DNA of 64,000 nt from Sphaerosporella brunnea (taxonomy: Eukaryota > Ascomycota > Pezizomycetes > Pezizales > Pyronemataceae). The position numbers and the translations under genes were made by a program. Location of the stretch: positions 21,533 to 85,532 of the forward strand of contig VXIS01000211.1 of assembly GCA_008704415.1 (NCBI GenBank), given 5' to 3'. Numbering within the stretch: the stretch's first letter is position 1; each line of letters begins with the position of its first letter. The notes below the pieces were generated by a model. That model ran no database searches. It saw only the letters and a list, made by a program, of their open reading frames with translations, and was not told where the DNA came from. Below, one piece after another: positions 53,296-63,740 of the stretch.

Positions 53296-53814
53296 TTGCA
53301 GTGTCCCCCCTTTTCAGGCATACCTGTTGTACAAGTATACAAACTCGGCGTCCGCTTCATAACTAGATATCATGGTCTCCCAAATGTGCGCCCTGCGTAT
53401 ATTCTTGTCTTCGACCCAATGATGAAACTCACCTGGTTCCGTGACGAGTGGAAGAAGAAGTCCGCATGGAGTGAGCCAGCTCAGGAAACAGTGGGAGAAA
53501 TCTGGCAAACCTCATATGGTGCTCAAAATGGAGAAATGGTGGGCAGCGCGGATGGAGGACATGACACTCGGCTCCAGGTAAAAGATTATATGAACCGTGA
53601 CATTATGGACGGCTTTTAGCAGGGACTAATCCTAGACGAATATGTCATCCCATATTGGGCTTCGGACCGAACCGAACCCTGGTGGAAAGATCTGGCACAG
53701 ATGGTACGAGAGTATGTAGGTATGCCAGCAATGTCTGCTGAGCCGGAGTGTGTCTTCAACGTAGCGAAGATCCCGATTCCCAATGGTCGGTGCGGTCTGA
53801 GCTATGTTCCTTAA
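53296..53814 (+). pseudogene. hAT transposase C-terminal third
   Basis: Reads VRPAYILVFDPMMKLTWFRD (the ILDPxxKLxxF motif), then after a stop at about 53620 LDEYVIPYWASDRTEPWWKD, LAQMVREYVGMPAMSAEPE and CVFNVAKIPIPNGRCGL, i.e. the hATC signature W ... P.(L)(A).M..(D)YL.IPA.SA..ER.F. Cut at 53815 by the CCAGTCC-rich repeat. N-terminal zinc finger and RNase H-like core are not seen. Confidence 0.8.
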
Positions 53815-53955
53815 AGTCCAGCGGGACCAGTCCTGAGCGCGGACCGGAGGTGGACGACACCATGCAGTCCAGTCCAAAGATTGCCTGTCACCAGCAGTTC
53901 TTTGGTGAAGCATGGACTGGACCGACTGCATGTGATCCAGTCCACTTGATACTAA
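53815..53955. repeat. Small CCAGTCC-rich repeat, copy 2
   Basis: Same ordered blocks as at 51500-51645 (ACCAGTCCTGAGCGCGGACCG; CATGCAGTCCAGTCC; GGACTGGACCG; GATCCAGTCCACTTGA). It terminates the hAT frame at 53814. Confidence 0.55.
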
Positions 53956-54099
53956 CGTAGAACCCGAGGATGTTATCTAAAAACCGTCAGTGCGTTCAAA
54001 ACCCTTATATCAAGCCCCGGCCATATAGTTAAAATGCATCCACTGCGCACTCAAAAGTTCTTTATGCCTCACGCTCAGGGAATTCAACCGTGCCCCCAT

Positions 54100-54400
54100 T
54101 ACGTCGCTGGATAAAGAACGCATTTCAGCATCTGCTCCAGTTATGTAATCTCAGCATGGCTCGCGCTGATACACTCATCTCTGTGCAACCTTTCAGGCAC
54201 ACCACACCGTTGACAGCTTCGTCAGTGAGCTGGCAACTACCGTTGTCAAACGTGATTTTTGCGCTGCTGAAGACCCGCTCTGGCTGAGCATACAAGGTGG
54301 GTATTCAGACAAATTCCAGCGCCATTCTTGCCGGGTCTTTCCGATTGGGCTAAACTCTTTTGCGCCGGTTAGCCATAGCTTCCTGGGCCTCAGCATGTCC
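54100..54400 (-). pseudogene. hAT dimerisation domain fragment (family G)
   Basis: Minus strand reads YAQPERVFSSAKITFDNGSC then QLTDEAVNGVVCLKG, matching the hATC signature AEPERVFSSAK... RNRLSDEAIEALECLKSW. The part upstream (54300-54400) is in another frame. It is paired with the 5' region repeat at 54.74-55.08 kb. Confidence 0.85.
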
Positions 54401-54409
54401 TCGATAGTC

Positions 54410-54735
54410 GGCGCTCACCCTTAAGCTCAACTTCTTCTCCATTTCCAGGCAGCCAGGCGTGACCTGGGCAGGCATCTTCTTGCCTCAAAACACTGGAGAT
54501 ATGCATCTTTGGGACCTGCCGTGTTCCGCGGGGTTGTTTCCAAGATTAAGTGTAAACGTGCTACTTGGGAGCGAGGATAACTGGGAGTAAACCTCGGTTT
54601 GGATGCCTGTGGAATTCTTCGACATGTGCCAAATCTCGTCGCTGTAGGACTGCTGGGAACTGCAGGACACCACAATGACGGAAGCAACTGTTGTGGCAAG
54701 GGAATTAGACGTTGTACTCGGGGTTCAATCTGGGA
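54410..54735. other. No recognised gene
   Basis: Minus 54427-54699 is open but motif-free. It lies between the C-terminal and 5' parts of the family G hAT relic and may be its eroded interior. Confidence 0.35.
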
Positions 54736-54739
54736 CGGT

Positions 54740-55430
54740 GTGAGTGACTTACAGTTTAATGACAGTTAGAGTTTGTATTCAGAGTCTCAGCGCCAGATTG
54801 CGAATGAGACGCACGTTGATAAAGTTCGGCGGTGGTGGAAATCTGCAGTGGCAGTCAAGGTACAGTCGCGGTGGCAATGATAGAGATTTTGTTTTCTTCG
54901 GCGCATGTTGGCCCACCGTGACGCGCACGTTCAAACTCACGGCATATAGATATTACATAACTGAGGAATGCAGGCTGGTTCAGTCCTCCGAACTAATGGA
55001 ACCAGTTCGGCAGTCGTGGATCAAACAGGAAGTGGATCTCTCTACTGCTCTGTCCAGCCCGGACTTGACTGGGATATTGCAGAGCTGTGCACGGGGCAAC
55101 GGGTCGCGGGGCGGGCGGGCGGGGTGCGACGAGGTGGGCCGGCGCGGCGCGGGGTGTACCGGGGCGCGACGGCGTGATCGGGGTTGGACGGGGTCATCGG
55201 GGTGTGACGGGGCATAACCGCGGCGGGGTGTATCGGGAGCATCCGGCGGGCCGGGGGTTCCGATGGGGCGGCCGAGACAGCGACGAGGTGGCCGGGGCGC
55301 GGCGAGGCTTTCTCCGCCTCGTCGAGCCTCGTGCCCCGTCGGGGCGCCCCGATCCGTGCACAGCTCTAACCGTCCAGGCTGACTTCGAGACCGCCCTGGC
55401 TCGTGAGGGACACTGGCAGCACCACGCAAG
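54740..55430 (-). repeat. Family G hAT 5' region, copy 2, interrupted
   Basis: Matches 51.73-52.15 kb in blocks (GTGAGTGACTTAC; GATTGCGAATGAGACGC; GCATGTTGGCC). The CCGTCCAGGCTGAC block resumes at 55.37 kb after a GC-rich insert (55080-55368). Confidence 0.5.
55080..55368. mobile_element. Very GC-rich hAT-type MITE
   Basis: Left (C)AGAGCTGTGCACGG and right CCGTGCACAGCTCTA are near-perfect inverted repeats. Between them the DNA is built from GGCGACGGGGTG-like and CGGGGTGTACCGGGG-like units, by eye far more GC-rich than the surroundings. It splits a family G repeat whose other copy (52.08 kb) is continuous, which supports insertion. Flanking octamers GGATATTG and ACCGTCCA do not match, so the duplication is lost or the edge is misplaced. 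Confidence 0.7.
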
Positions 55431-55830
55431 AAGAAAGGCTTCAAGCTTTAGATATTGAAGGCAACGCAAGGGAATGTGAAAGGGGACATGGTTTTGCACA
55501 GGCACTCACGACCGAGAGCAGCAACGTTGATTGGTTTACTGAGCCACAACTAGCAAGTTGGAGGCAGGATGAAATGACCATTTTAGCGTCCTCCTCCGGA
55601 GACGAGTCGCAGGATGGGAAGTGGAAGATGAGCAGAGTGGCCTAGAATGTAAGTGCGTCTGGCTGCGGAATGGATAGCATGTTGTGAGACGGCATGTGAG
55701 ATCACAAGAACGTGGTTTGAGAAGCATGCAGAGACGATTTTGTGGGAGGAATATGCGGAGAAACTCAACGTGGTGGACGGTAAAAAGACGTTCGGCGGCC
55801 GGTATGACTACTAGAATCTGATCGCTGGTA
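55403..55830. other. No recognised gene
   Basis: Plus 55403-55645 is open (80 codons; EGNARECERGHGFAQALTTE) but motif-free. Nothing else recognised. Confidence 0.35.
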
Positions 55831-55837
55831 AACAATG

Positions 55838-56275
55838 CTAAAAAATTATACATCGACTGATGGTTGGTTTCAAGGATTGTAACAGAGTCACTGCATTGCC
55901 TGTCGACCATGGTGACGGCGTTGTTGTACACGTGTGATTATTGAATTTTTGACGTTGGCAGTTTCTAGGGTCCCAAAAGTGCATGTCACCCAGTGCTGAC
56001 GGTGTTGGTGATGTATTTCGGCTGGACATCGACAGCGTTTTGTATCCTTCGTGGATCTGACTGTGTGTAGAACACCACGCTGTTGGCAGGATGAGCCGGC
56101 CGAACTGGCTGTGGTGACGGCGTAGGATGTGGTAGCCACCGGTCCCAGTCCACAGTTTATACGATGTTCGTGTGAACAGCTGCAGACCGAGGTAGTCCCC
56201 GGTACCAGGATTAGCGTCTCTGCTACCTACATCGAAACAGGCCATCAAGAACCTATACACGCGCCACTCATCCAT
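55838..56275 (-). pseudogene. Proline-rich repeat family, tandem copy 1
   Basis: Minus strand reads MDEWRVYRFLMACFDVGSRD, then GTGGYH, and in a shifted frame SQPVRPAHPANSVVFYTQSD and RRIQNAVDVQPKYITNTV. The adjacent copy upstream reads TANSVVI then SRIQNAVDAVPKHITDTV. Broken frame. Confidence 0.5.
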
Positions 56276-56279
56276 TGGC

Positions 56280-56630
56280 TTGATGTATGGCTCACTGTAT
56301 GTTTCGTATAACCTGATTGTGTTGGCGCGTTCTCTTCGCTAAACCGTCCGTTTCACGATTGCATCCAGCACCGCAAGAGAACTGAATTTTGCGTTTTCCC
56401 AAACTCTGCCCTGACAGTGTCGGTGATATGTTTCGGCACGGCATCGACAGCGTTTTGTATCCTGCTTAATTCTGACTGCAGCTATATCACCACACTGTTG
56501 GCAGTACGAACTGGCGCAGAAGATAGCGGTGGCGTAGGAGGTGGTGGTGGCGGCGCAGCCACAGGGGCACTCAGGTCCCAGTCCACGGTTAACACGATGT
56601 TCATCTCAACAAGGATATCGGTTGCGGCCA
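56280..56630 (-). pseudogene. Proline-rich repeat family, tandem copy 2
   Basis: Minus strand reads NIVLTVDWDLSAPVAAPPPP, PPTPPLSSAPVRTANSVVI, a stop, LQSELSRIQNAVDAVPKHIT, then after another stop RFSEERANTIRLYETYSEPY and IKPMDEWRVYRFLMACFD. The last motif is the start of copy 1, so copies are head to tail. Two in-frame stops. Confidence 0.55.
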
Positions 56631-56812
56631 GGCTTCTTCAGGCGGCGGGGATGGTGGAGAGACCCGGCAGCCCTTTACAGAAGACCTTGGGAGGATAACT
56701 CTCGGGGAGGAGATGGTTGAAGTGCCTGTTGATGGTGCTCAGCAGGCGCAGCGAGTCCCAGCGAAGGTACCGGATAGGCCGATCCAGCACAGGCTACGGG
56801 AGGCTCTCGAGG

Positions 56813-57247
56813 CTAGACTTTGCAACGTTCTGCGAGGCAACGGGAGTTACGTTTGTCGTTCGCCACACGCTGCATGCATTGGTCAGCTCGGTGTTTTGTA
56901 TGGGTTTCGAACCTGACTATGGATATATCACCACGCTGTTGGCAGGACAAGCTGGAGGCAGGGGCGGCGGTGGAGGAGCTGGGGGTGGTCGAAGAGGTGG
57001 AGGTGGCGGCCCAGCCACAAGGACACCCCGATCCCAGTACACGGTTAACACCATGATTGTCTCGACAGGTGAAGCAGGAGGTAGTTGTCGGAACCAGGAA
57101 CCTATACACGCGCTGCTCATGCATTGGCTGGATGTATAGCTCTCGGTATCTGTGGTATAATCTGATTGTGTTGGCAATTGTTCGGAGAAACCCCGGCCGT
57201 TCCGTTTCTTCAAATAGTGCATCCCGATGCCTGCGACGCGTTGTCAT
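56813..57247 (-). pseudogene. Proline-rich repeat family, tandem copy 3
   Basis: Minus strand reads RTIANTIRLYHRYRELYIQP, MHEQRVYRFLVP, and in another frame WFRQLPPASPVETIMVLTV, YWDRGVLVAGPPPPPLRPPP, then PPACPANSVVIYP. Shares IRLY...ELYIQP, RQLPxxxPVET and MVLTV with the single copy at 37.6-37.9 kb. Function unknown. Confidence 0.55.
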
Positions 57248-57329
57248 GTGGTTCCAAGAGTATGGATTGGTGGATTTCGCACAGCTTGGATATAATCGAT
57301 GTCTTTTGTACTCTGAGCAAGGTTGATTG

Positions 57330-58060
57330 GAAGGAAATATTGGTGTTGACGATATTTGCCGCCTGATGCGGTGTTAGCTGTGATTGGGGAGGAGGATGTC
57401 AAGGATCCTTACTACCCGTCGCGATCCTGTGGAGGATGATGGCTTCAAGAGCGTTGACAGACTAGATTCCTTTTGCAGGCTAAGTGAGGTCAATCAGGTA
57501 GTTGTTGGGTAGAAGGGTGGTTGGTGGATGAGTTGCGCTTTATGTGAAAGAACCCCAATAGCCCCCGACGCACACCTAGGGCTAACAGATGGTGCATTAC
57601 CTATCCACACCACTCAGTCACATAGAGATATAGAATGGAATGCTGACGTAGTGCGGAAAGCAGCGTGATTGGGGGTGCAGGAACTAGGGAATCAATCGTG
57701 TACGTAGAATTTACCGCACAAAAGCAGAAGCAAGAGACTCCGCGGCGCGAATAGTGTCGTACGGAACTGTGTCAGGTGTGTGTGAAATTCGTAAATGTGT
57801 ACGAGAGCCGAACGAATTTCACCACCATTTGTCGCTGACATGGTTTCTTTTAGAGAGATGACAGTCCGGTGCCGGGGGCCCTGCACACCACTTCCACAAA
57901 TCAGCGAATCCGGTAACGCATTTGATCAACTCTTCACACGTTTTTCCACGGTTCTCTCCGCGCCGCCGAGGGTCTTTTTTCTCAGTTTATTGCGGTAGTA
58001 CTCTCGACGACACGGTCTACAAGAAGAGCAAAGGTCTACAATGCCTGTCTAGTACTTATT
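57330..58060. other. No recognised gene
   Basis: Short frames only. Nothing recognised. Confidence 0.4.
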
Positions 58061-58151
58061 ATGTTTTACAATGCCCGACCGGTTTTAACTACAACAAAAT
58101 AACGCGCGAAGAAAACAATAAGGCGCGAAGAAAACAATAACGCATCAAAAC

Positions 58152-58172
58152 AAAAAAAAAAAAAAAAAAAAA
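58152..58172 (+). repeat. A21 homopolymer
   Basis: A run of 21 A, or poly-T on the minus strand, downstream of the minus-strand zinc-knuckle frame at 58.25-58.44 kb, where it reads as a Phe run. No target duplication was found to support a retroposed origin. Confidence 0.7.
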
Positions 58173-58229
58173 CAGGCCGCAATGTGACGGCACCCAAAAC
58201 GTCAATGAGTACAGAATGAAGAAAACTCA

Positions 58230-58446
58230 AGACCAAAGAAATTTTGAGCTTGGGAAGGAGCGCTCTGCAGTTGCGCACATTGTGGCCCTCCCCTCTACAG
58301 CGAGAACACCATTGGACCCGATCCGGGAAATCCAGCGCACCAACCAAAGCAGCGCGGCGGGCACGCGGTTCCCCTGCTGTGAGACGTGCCGTTGGGGGAC
58401 GGCCTCGCGGTTTTTTGAAGAGGTGGACGACAAATAGGTTCCTCAA
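58230..58446 (-). pseudogene. MULE-like transposase tail: RGRP patch and zinc knuckle
   Basis: Minus strand reads FKKPRGRPPTARLTAGEPRA, then WCSRCRGEGHNVRNCRALL, an AT-hook-like RGRPP followed by a CX2CX4HX4C knuckle with GHNxRxC. This tail is common at the C-terminus of Mutator-like transposases. A second one lies on the plus strand at 62.3-62.5 kb. The catalytic part is not recognised; upstream on the same strand is the unknown segment at 58.47-58.90 kb. Confidence 0.55.
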
Positions 58447-58473
58447 GCCCGCCGGGGGTTGGCATCAAAATCG

Positions 58474-58900
58474 TGCAGTCTCTGATGCCTCCAGTGTGCC
58501 TGAGGCGTTGTTACTGGCCTGCACTCGTTGTCCAATGTTCGCAAGCATTGCCGCAAGGTCTGCATCTAGTATCTGCGGCCTGCTCCTGCAGCCTCCTCAC
58601 GAAATATCATCTTACGGATGTAGTGAAAGGCGGTATACAATGGGGTTGTCTGCGCACTGAGAGTCCGCGCCCCAGCGGCAGCATGCAAAGTATCTACAGC
58701 CGTTAGAGCAACGACTACAGCAGTGAAAAATGCAGGCAGCTCCATACCTCAACGTGCACTGGGCTCTTTCTTGAACGCAAGCATCGCGTCCTCCGTGGTT
58801 GTTGGACGAGGAGTCAATTTGAGGGTACCGGCGGCAAAATCTAGAAAGCTCATGCCGGCTGCGGTCTTGGGCAACACCAGGTAGTGGTTTTGCCAACAGT
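58474..58900 (-). pseudogene. Unknown repeat-borne protein segment, copy 2
   Basis: Minus strand reads NHYLVLPKTAAGMSFLDFAA, TTTEDAMLAFKKEPSAR and a stop, then FFTAVVVALTAVDTLHAAAG, ARTLSAQTTP, RKMIFREEAAGAGRR. Parallels the 33.43-33.90 kb segment at both DNA and protein level. Position just upstream of the zinc knuckle suggests both may belong to one transposase, but this is inference. Confidence 0.5.
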
Positions 58901-58904
58901 CAAA

Positions 58905-61880
58905 GCTCCTGTGTGTTCCTCACGTCCCGCATGACACGGTCCTACCCAGCTACACCGGCAAACTCATTTTTGGCACCAAAACGATACTTTGCTTTGCCGT
59001 CGGTGATCACCAATAGTGAACTCACCAATCCGGGTCGAGGGAGATCATCGTTAGGAAGAGACAATAACACTTGTCAAAGGTCATTTTGGACAGTTTGGGC
59101 TCAAGAATGTGTCCTGGCCCACTCGTGGTATGCACGCACCAAAGAGAAAAACGGGTTCCAACTTGTGCAGGCTCACAGACTAAATGTACATTGTGGCTTT
59201 GAATGTTGCCCGCCTATCCGATGTGGTCCCCTATCCAAAATATATCGAAGGAACCTGATCTTGTCAGAGAGTAAGGTAACGTAAAGGGACTTTGAACTCC
59301 TCCCAGCATGCAGGGCCATCAGTAAGCCATGGTGTCAGTCACATGGCACTGGACATCGTCGGCACGGCAATCTTTTCTCCGTTGGGTTGGGGTACGTTAC
59401 AGAGCCGCGGCCAGGTTGTGTTTCACGCGCTTTTGCTCGGCAGACTGTCGACGGGTAACTATGCTAAATCATATCGCCTTGTTACTCACTGACAAGGAAA
59501 CTATACTTTTTATGGGATACAATCAAACAGACACGCGTCATAGTCAGATTACATAATAGTGATGTTTTGATGTTAACGCTGGTCGACTGTTCAACCCCAC
59601 GGATCTCATCACCCAGTGCGTGGTGGATTTGGGAGGAGTTTTCCCAGAAAGTGTATGCATCGCGGTATGCATGGTATCAGGACAAGGTGTAATCTGCAAG
59701 TGGTGCTCACCGGACCCGCCATCGCTGCTGTGCAACGATATGTCGCATCTCCCGTGTGTAGATGGTCGAAACTACACTCCTGTACAACCCCTTCGTCCAA
59801 CGGAACCTGCAATGTCACGCAACCATCCATTATAGCTGGGTATCAAAGCCTTGTTGTGTGGCTGTACCCGTAAGCCCGCTGTACGGCTTTGTGTCTGTTG
59901 TGCAGTGTAGGGTCTTTGCGCGGGCTGCTGTGAATGTAGGTTCGCCTAAGCACTCGACTCCTTATCTAGCACTTAAGAAACAATTATGTATTGAAAAGGA
60001 GACGTATCCTTTGTGTAGAGGCCTACTTGGTCCATATCTGCTTCGTGTCGGTGAGTGCCAGTGTTGCATTTTACTCTTATGCACTCTCGCACCGAGCCGA
60101 TCGGGCTGTTCAGTTCATTGGCCACCAGTGAACTCTTTCTTGCCCAGCGTCTAGTAACAATTTTCGCTCCGGTACCACACTTTGCAATCTCGCCGAACGC
60201 TGTGATCGATCCTTTTGCAATGTAGGTGATTGTCTGTTCCTGCCTTTGTTTGTGATGGACAGTGGACCGTGTTTGGCACCGCGTTGCCTCTGTTTGCCTA
60301 TACTTGCAGTCGCGTTTGGGGGCGAGGTATATCATTGACCCAATCCCCGGGTCAATCTCGGCACGTCAGAACATTCAAACGGAGTCTCGTATAATGGCAA
60401 TAAGGCCAAATGGGATACCGCCAGGCTGCTGCGCCCTTGACAAGCCGGTATATGCCGATGTCCCTAGCGTCACGGCTGTAAAAACGGTCTCGCCAACGAT
60501 TTGCTCCCTAGATGTGGTTGTCTAACGCGCCTGGCTACTGCTAGTGTAGAATGACAATCATTACTCTAGATCCTGCGTGCTTTCCCTAAGTTGGTTCTAC
60601 CTACTTGTCAGAAGCCTTTGAACCACAAGAAAATAGAACGAAAATCAGAAAACCTACAGCTTGGAGGTGCGCCGTACTGGCGGGAATGCTAAGAAAACAC
60701 TGCTACCGTGTGTCGCAGCGCTCAGATTTGCTCGCCCTATGGACAGCCCTGGTGATCGTTTGCGAAACACCATATCGGTCAGGAATGAGTGACATATTGT
60801 CCAAATTCTTTAAACATATCATCATCAAAGTTGAGAACATTGGGTGTTTTCTCATAGTTGGGTCGGGTTGTCTGGACACGATGGTCAGAAAAAGACTGCA
60901 CGGTAGGCTGGGTATAGATGGCCCCCGCTTTCTCCAACTGGTAGAGCAATCGCGTCAATTTTGCGCAAAAAGTGTATCCAAAGTTGCTTTGATGGTGGAT
61001 TCTAGACCAAACGCATGTTGCCTGAGTGTGGACGCCAGTTCATGCGCGCCGCATGACGATTGAAAGATAAAAAAAATAGATTGGGTTCGATTGCAGTGTT
61101 GGGCATCGCGCAGCCGGATCGGGGCCCCAGATGGGACCATGTAACATCACCTGGTTATATTGAACGGCATATATCCAGCATACCACCCCTAAACCTTTGA
61201 CAAGCGCAGGATACCACCGAATCTTTGAGTTGTTCAGAATACCACCTCATGAGCGATCGCCCATTCCGTGAACGCCAATCCGCGTTGAATGTAGGACCTC
61301 TTCCACTGCATTCCCGAATCTTCTTGGCGTACTACCTTCTTCACCCCATCTCTCCACCCGGCGGACATACTATCCATATTGCCCTGCAGTGACCCCTCTC
61401 CCACCGTCACTCATTTCGCCACTTCTGCTACTTTCCTTACCCGCGCGTCGGCAATTTACCCGTTAAGATGGCAACAATGTATCAGTGTGTGGATGCAGCG
61501 GGCTCTAATGCAGCGGGTTCGAACGTTTTGAACGTGACAGTCCCAAGCAAAGTGTGATAGCAAGGGGAGTATTCAGCACTTTTCAGGACATCAAGGCAAG
61601 AATCCACACTTGGGCTGCTGTCTCAGGATTCGGTGTGCACTTCAAAGGTCACTGAAAGCCACGACGAACCCTGTGGTACACGCCTTGTGTAGGATATGGG
61701 TATCTTATCCAGACCCGCCTAACAAAGTTACTCAGAATCTGAGTAAAGATACTCAAATCTGGGTAGTGTGTCAACCCTTGCCGAGTTACTCAGTGGGAAA
61801 TGGATATATAGCACCCGACCGTCTTAAGTTGCTCAATAGAATATGTGTATCGAGCTTTTTGGTAATCCACGGTCAAGTGA
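58905..61880. other. Unrecognised frames
   Basis: Plus 58913-59284 (123 codons), plus 59620-59835 (Cys-containing: VICKWCSPDPPSLLCND), plus 59762-60154 and plus 60605-61063 (the last opens with TTG; first ATG about 60686) are open but show no recognised family. Around 61.73-61.77 kb ACTCAGAATCTGAGTAAAG and ACTCAAATCTGGGTAG form a small repeat. I cannot support a gene. Confidence 0.35.
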
Positions 61881-61886
61881 TAATAA

Positions 61887-62508
61887 GTGACGCAACTTTT
61901 CTCGAGGTACCACGCGCTATATTCCTTCGTGACGTCCTCCCAAACAGCTGTCACATCAAAATATCCTCGAAGTCGCCACCAGTCCCAACTTGCTCAGCCT
62001 TGCAAAAATACGTCCTCGCAGAACCGACAATACCCATACAATATCTTCATATCTACGTCTTTCAACTATCGTCGCGGCGGCTTATCAATCCAATTTCCCC
62101 CGCATAAACATGTAGCAGGTCCGCCGCCTGAGACAGGAATCCATCACTCAACTTCACCCAGAAATCAACCGTACCACGAGCTTCATTACGCAGCTTGACG
62201 CTGAGAGCAACCGCACCACGGACACTATTGCTGGCTCAAACAATTTTTCAGACACAAATACACTGTCAGATTTTGCGTCCGGCTTGAGTAATACTTCCAT
62301 TGGCCCCCACGAACCGCCACTCACAAGAAGACCTCGTGAACGTCCGAGGAAGAAGCGCATGCACAAGCATGAAGCACCTAGAAAACGGAACAAGCGTGTG
62401 AACGAGGGTCGCGACGCTGTTTCTGACTGCTCGCCACGACGCTGCTCCGGCGTTTGCGGTGGCACAGACGGCCATAACGCGCGTACCTGTAACCACCCAC
62501 ATATGTAG
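61887..62508 (+). pseudogene. MULE-like transposase tail on the plus strand
   Basis: The frame through 62160-62508 reads SNNFSDTNTLSDFASGLSNT, then PLTRRPRERPRKKRMHKHEA, PRKRNKR, and CSGVCGGTDGHNARTCNHP before a stop. A basic RPRERPRKKR patch followed by a GHNARTC knuckle parallels 58.25-58.44 kb. Upstream (61887-62198) is Pro/Ser-rich linker. No catalytic core is visible. Confidence 0.6.
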
Positions 62509-62634
62509 AGTATGTAGCTAGCAATAGAAATCACCGTGATCAGAGCATTACCGTACTTTACGCTCTCGTTATGTTGCGGTATTATGGACAACTCAAGGAT
62601 TCGGTGGTATCCTGCTCTTTTCAATGGTTTCGCG

Positions 62635-62755
62635 CAGTGTTCTCAACAGCCAGCCCACCCGGCCGGCTGCGTTGGGCGGATGTGGGCTGATCAAAAAGCC
62701 CGGCTGGCTGTTGGGGCTGATCAAAAAGCCCGCCCAGCTGTTTGGGCTGCAGCCC
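62635..62755 (-). mobile_element. Family D end fragment with internal duplication
   Basis: Starts CAGTGTTCTCAACAGCCAGC and reads as the reverse complement of the family D right end (GGCTGCGTTGGGC; GGGCTGATCAAAAAGCCCG). The GGGCTGATCAAAAAGCCCG(G/C)C unit is present twice in tandem. The other terminus is missing. Confidence 0.7.
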
Positions 62756-62759
62756 ACAA

Positions 62760-63140
62760 TGACGACAAATACAACCACCGTGATGTAAACAACTGCTATG
62801 AAATGAAAAGTACATAAAGATGTTTGCCGTGTAAAATGATGACTAGGAGGAGATCACTAGATTGGAGTTTAGTATCCCCTCATCCGTAACGCGGATCCTG
62901 TGAAATTGGACGGAAAAGTATAGGGCAACGTTGCACAACACCACGCCTTTTGAGAAGATAGATTAGTAGATACAGAGCTTTATTAATCCAGAAAGATGGT
63001 TTTGATTAGGTTTACAGAAATAATTACACGTGTGATACTACTGCAGATAGCCAGTTGCCCGCGATTCTCGCTCCTCCACCAGAAACCCCACCCCCGCTGC
63101 CCCCCCACCTGCTCAAATTTACCAGAACACCTCCAGTCAC
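62760..63140. other. No recognised gene
   Basis: Only short frames; 63055-63140 is antisense downstream of the piggyBac tail. Confidence 0.4.
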
Positions 63141-63141
63141 T

Positions 63142-63390
63142 TCAGTCCAACTCTGGCTCATGCAAATCATTAAAACAGTTGCGCTTGCTATTGAGACAGA
63201 GTGGGACCTGGCAGTCTTTACAGCACCAGCGTGTTTGAGGGAGTTCCTTGGATTTACCCTCGCCCCTGTGTTTCCAGCGGCACAAGTAGCAGGTATTCTT
63301 ATTCTGGACGTGGGTAGGCATATGGACGGTTTCCGAAAAGCACCCCGCTGGTAATTCCGTGTTCTTTTTGACTGTGGGGTGAAAGTGTCA
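63142..63390 (-). pseudogene. piggyBac-like transposase C-terminal Cys-rich domain
   Basis: Minus strand reads NTELPAGCFSETVHMPTHVQ, NKNTCYLCRWKHRGEGKSKE, LPQTRWCCKDCQVPLCLNSK, RNCFNDLHE and a stop at 63142-63144. The CX2C ... TxWxCxxCxxxLC ... CFxxLH pattern is the zinc-binding C-terminal domain of piggyBac-type transposases, which contacts the element ends. The frame is lost at about 63390, exactly where an LTR start (TGTCACGG, 63386) begins, so the gypsy element probably inserted into it. Confidence 0.7.
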
Positions 63391-63675
63391 CGGCTCAAGG
63401 TTAAGTGGCAGGTCGGCGTTACGGTTAGGGTGTCACGTGACGCGGCGCGCCGCGGTCACGTGACGGGAAAGCATAAATGGCGAGGTTTCACTTGTTTTTT
63501 GTTTCTTTTCTTCTTTTCTTCTTTACAGAACGTCTTGTATACTAGCGAACCTAGTAACCTTGAACCACCTTGTCTTGTCTCGTCTTCTCCTGCCTCTTGT
63601 CCTTGTCCTCCTGCCTCCGGTCCTTGCCTCGAAAGCTGCGTACCTTGGACGTCTCCTCGCGCCTGTCCCGTTACA
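63386..63675 (+). mobile_element. 5' LTR of gypsy-type element
   Basis: Starts TGTCACGG and ends CCGTTACA, an inverted TG...CA pair, 290 bp. A long GC palindrome (63432-63464) precedes a TATA-like CATAAAT (63471-63477) and a pyrimidine-rich leader. gag starts 65 bp downstream. An alternative start is the second TGTCACG at 63431. The internal region continues off the window, so the 3' LTR cannot be checked. Confidence 0.55.
63432..63464. promoter_or_regulatory. GC-rich palindrome in LTR U3 region
   Basis: GTCACGTGAC, a palindrome in itself, occurs on both sides of GCGGCGCGCCGCG, making a 33-bp near-perfect palindrome just upstream of the TATA-like box. CACGTG is an E-box type core, so it may bind bHLH factors; this is inference. 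Confidence 0.6.
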
Positions 63676-63740
63676 GTACGTTCTGTCGAACTATCTCCAA
63701 CCTTCGTAGCTCCTGCTCCTGCTCCCGACCTCGACACACC

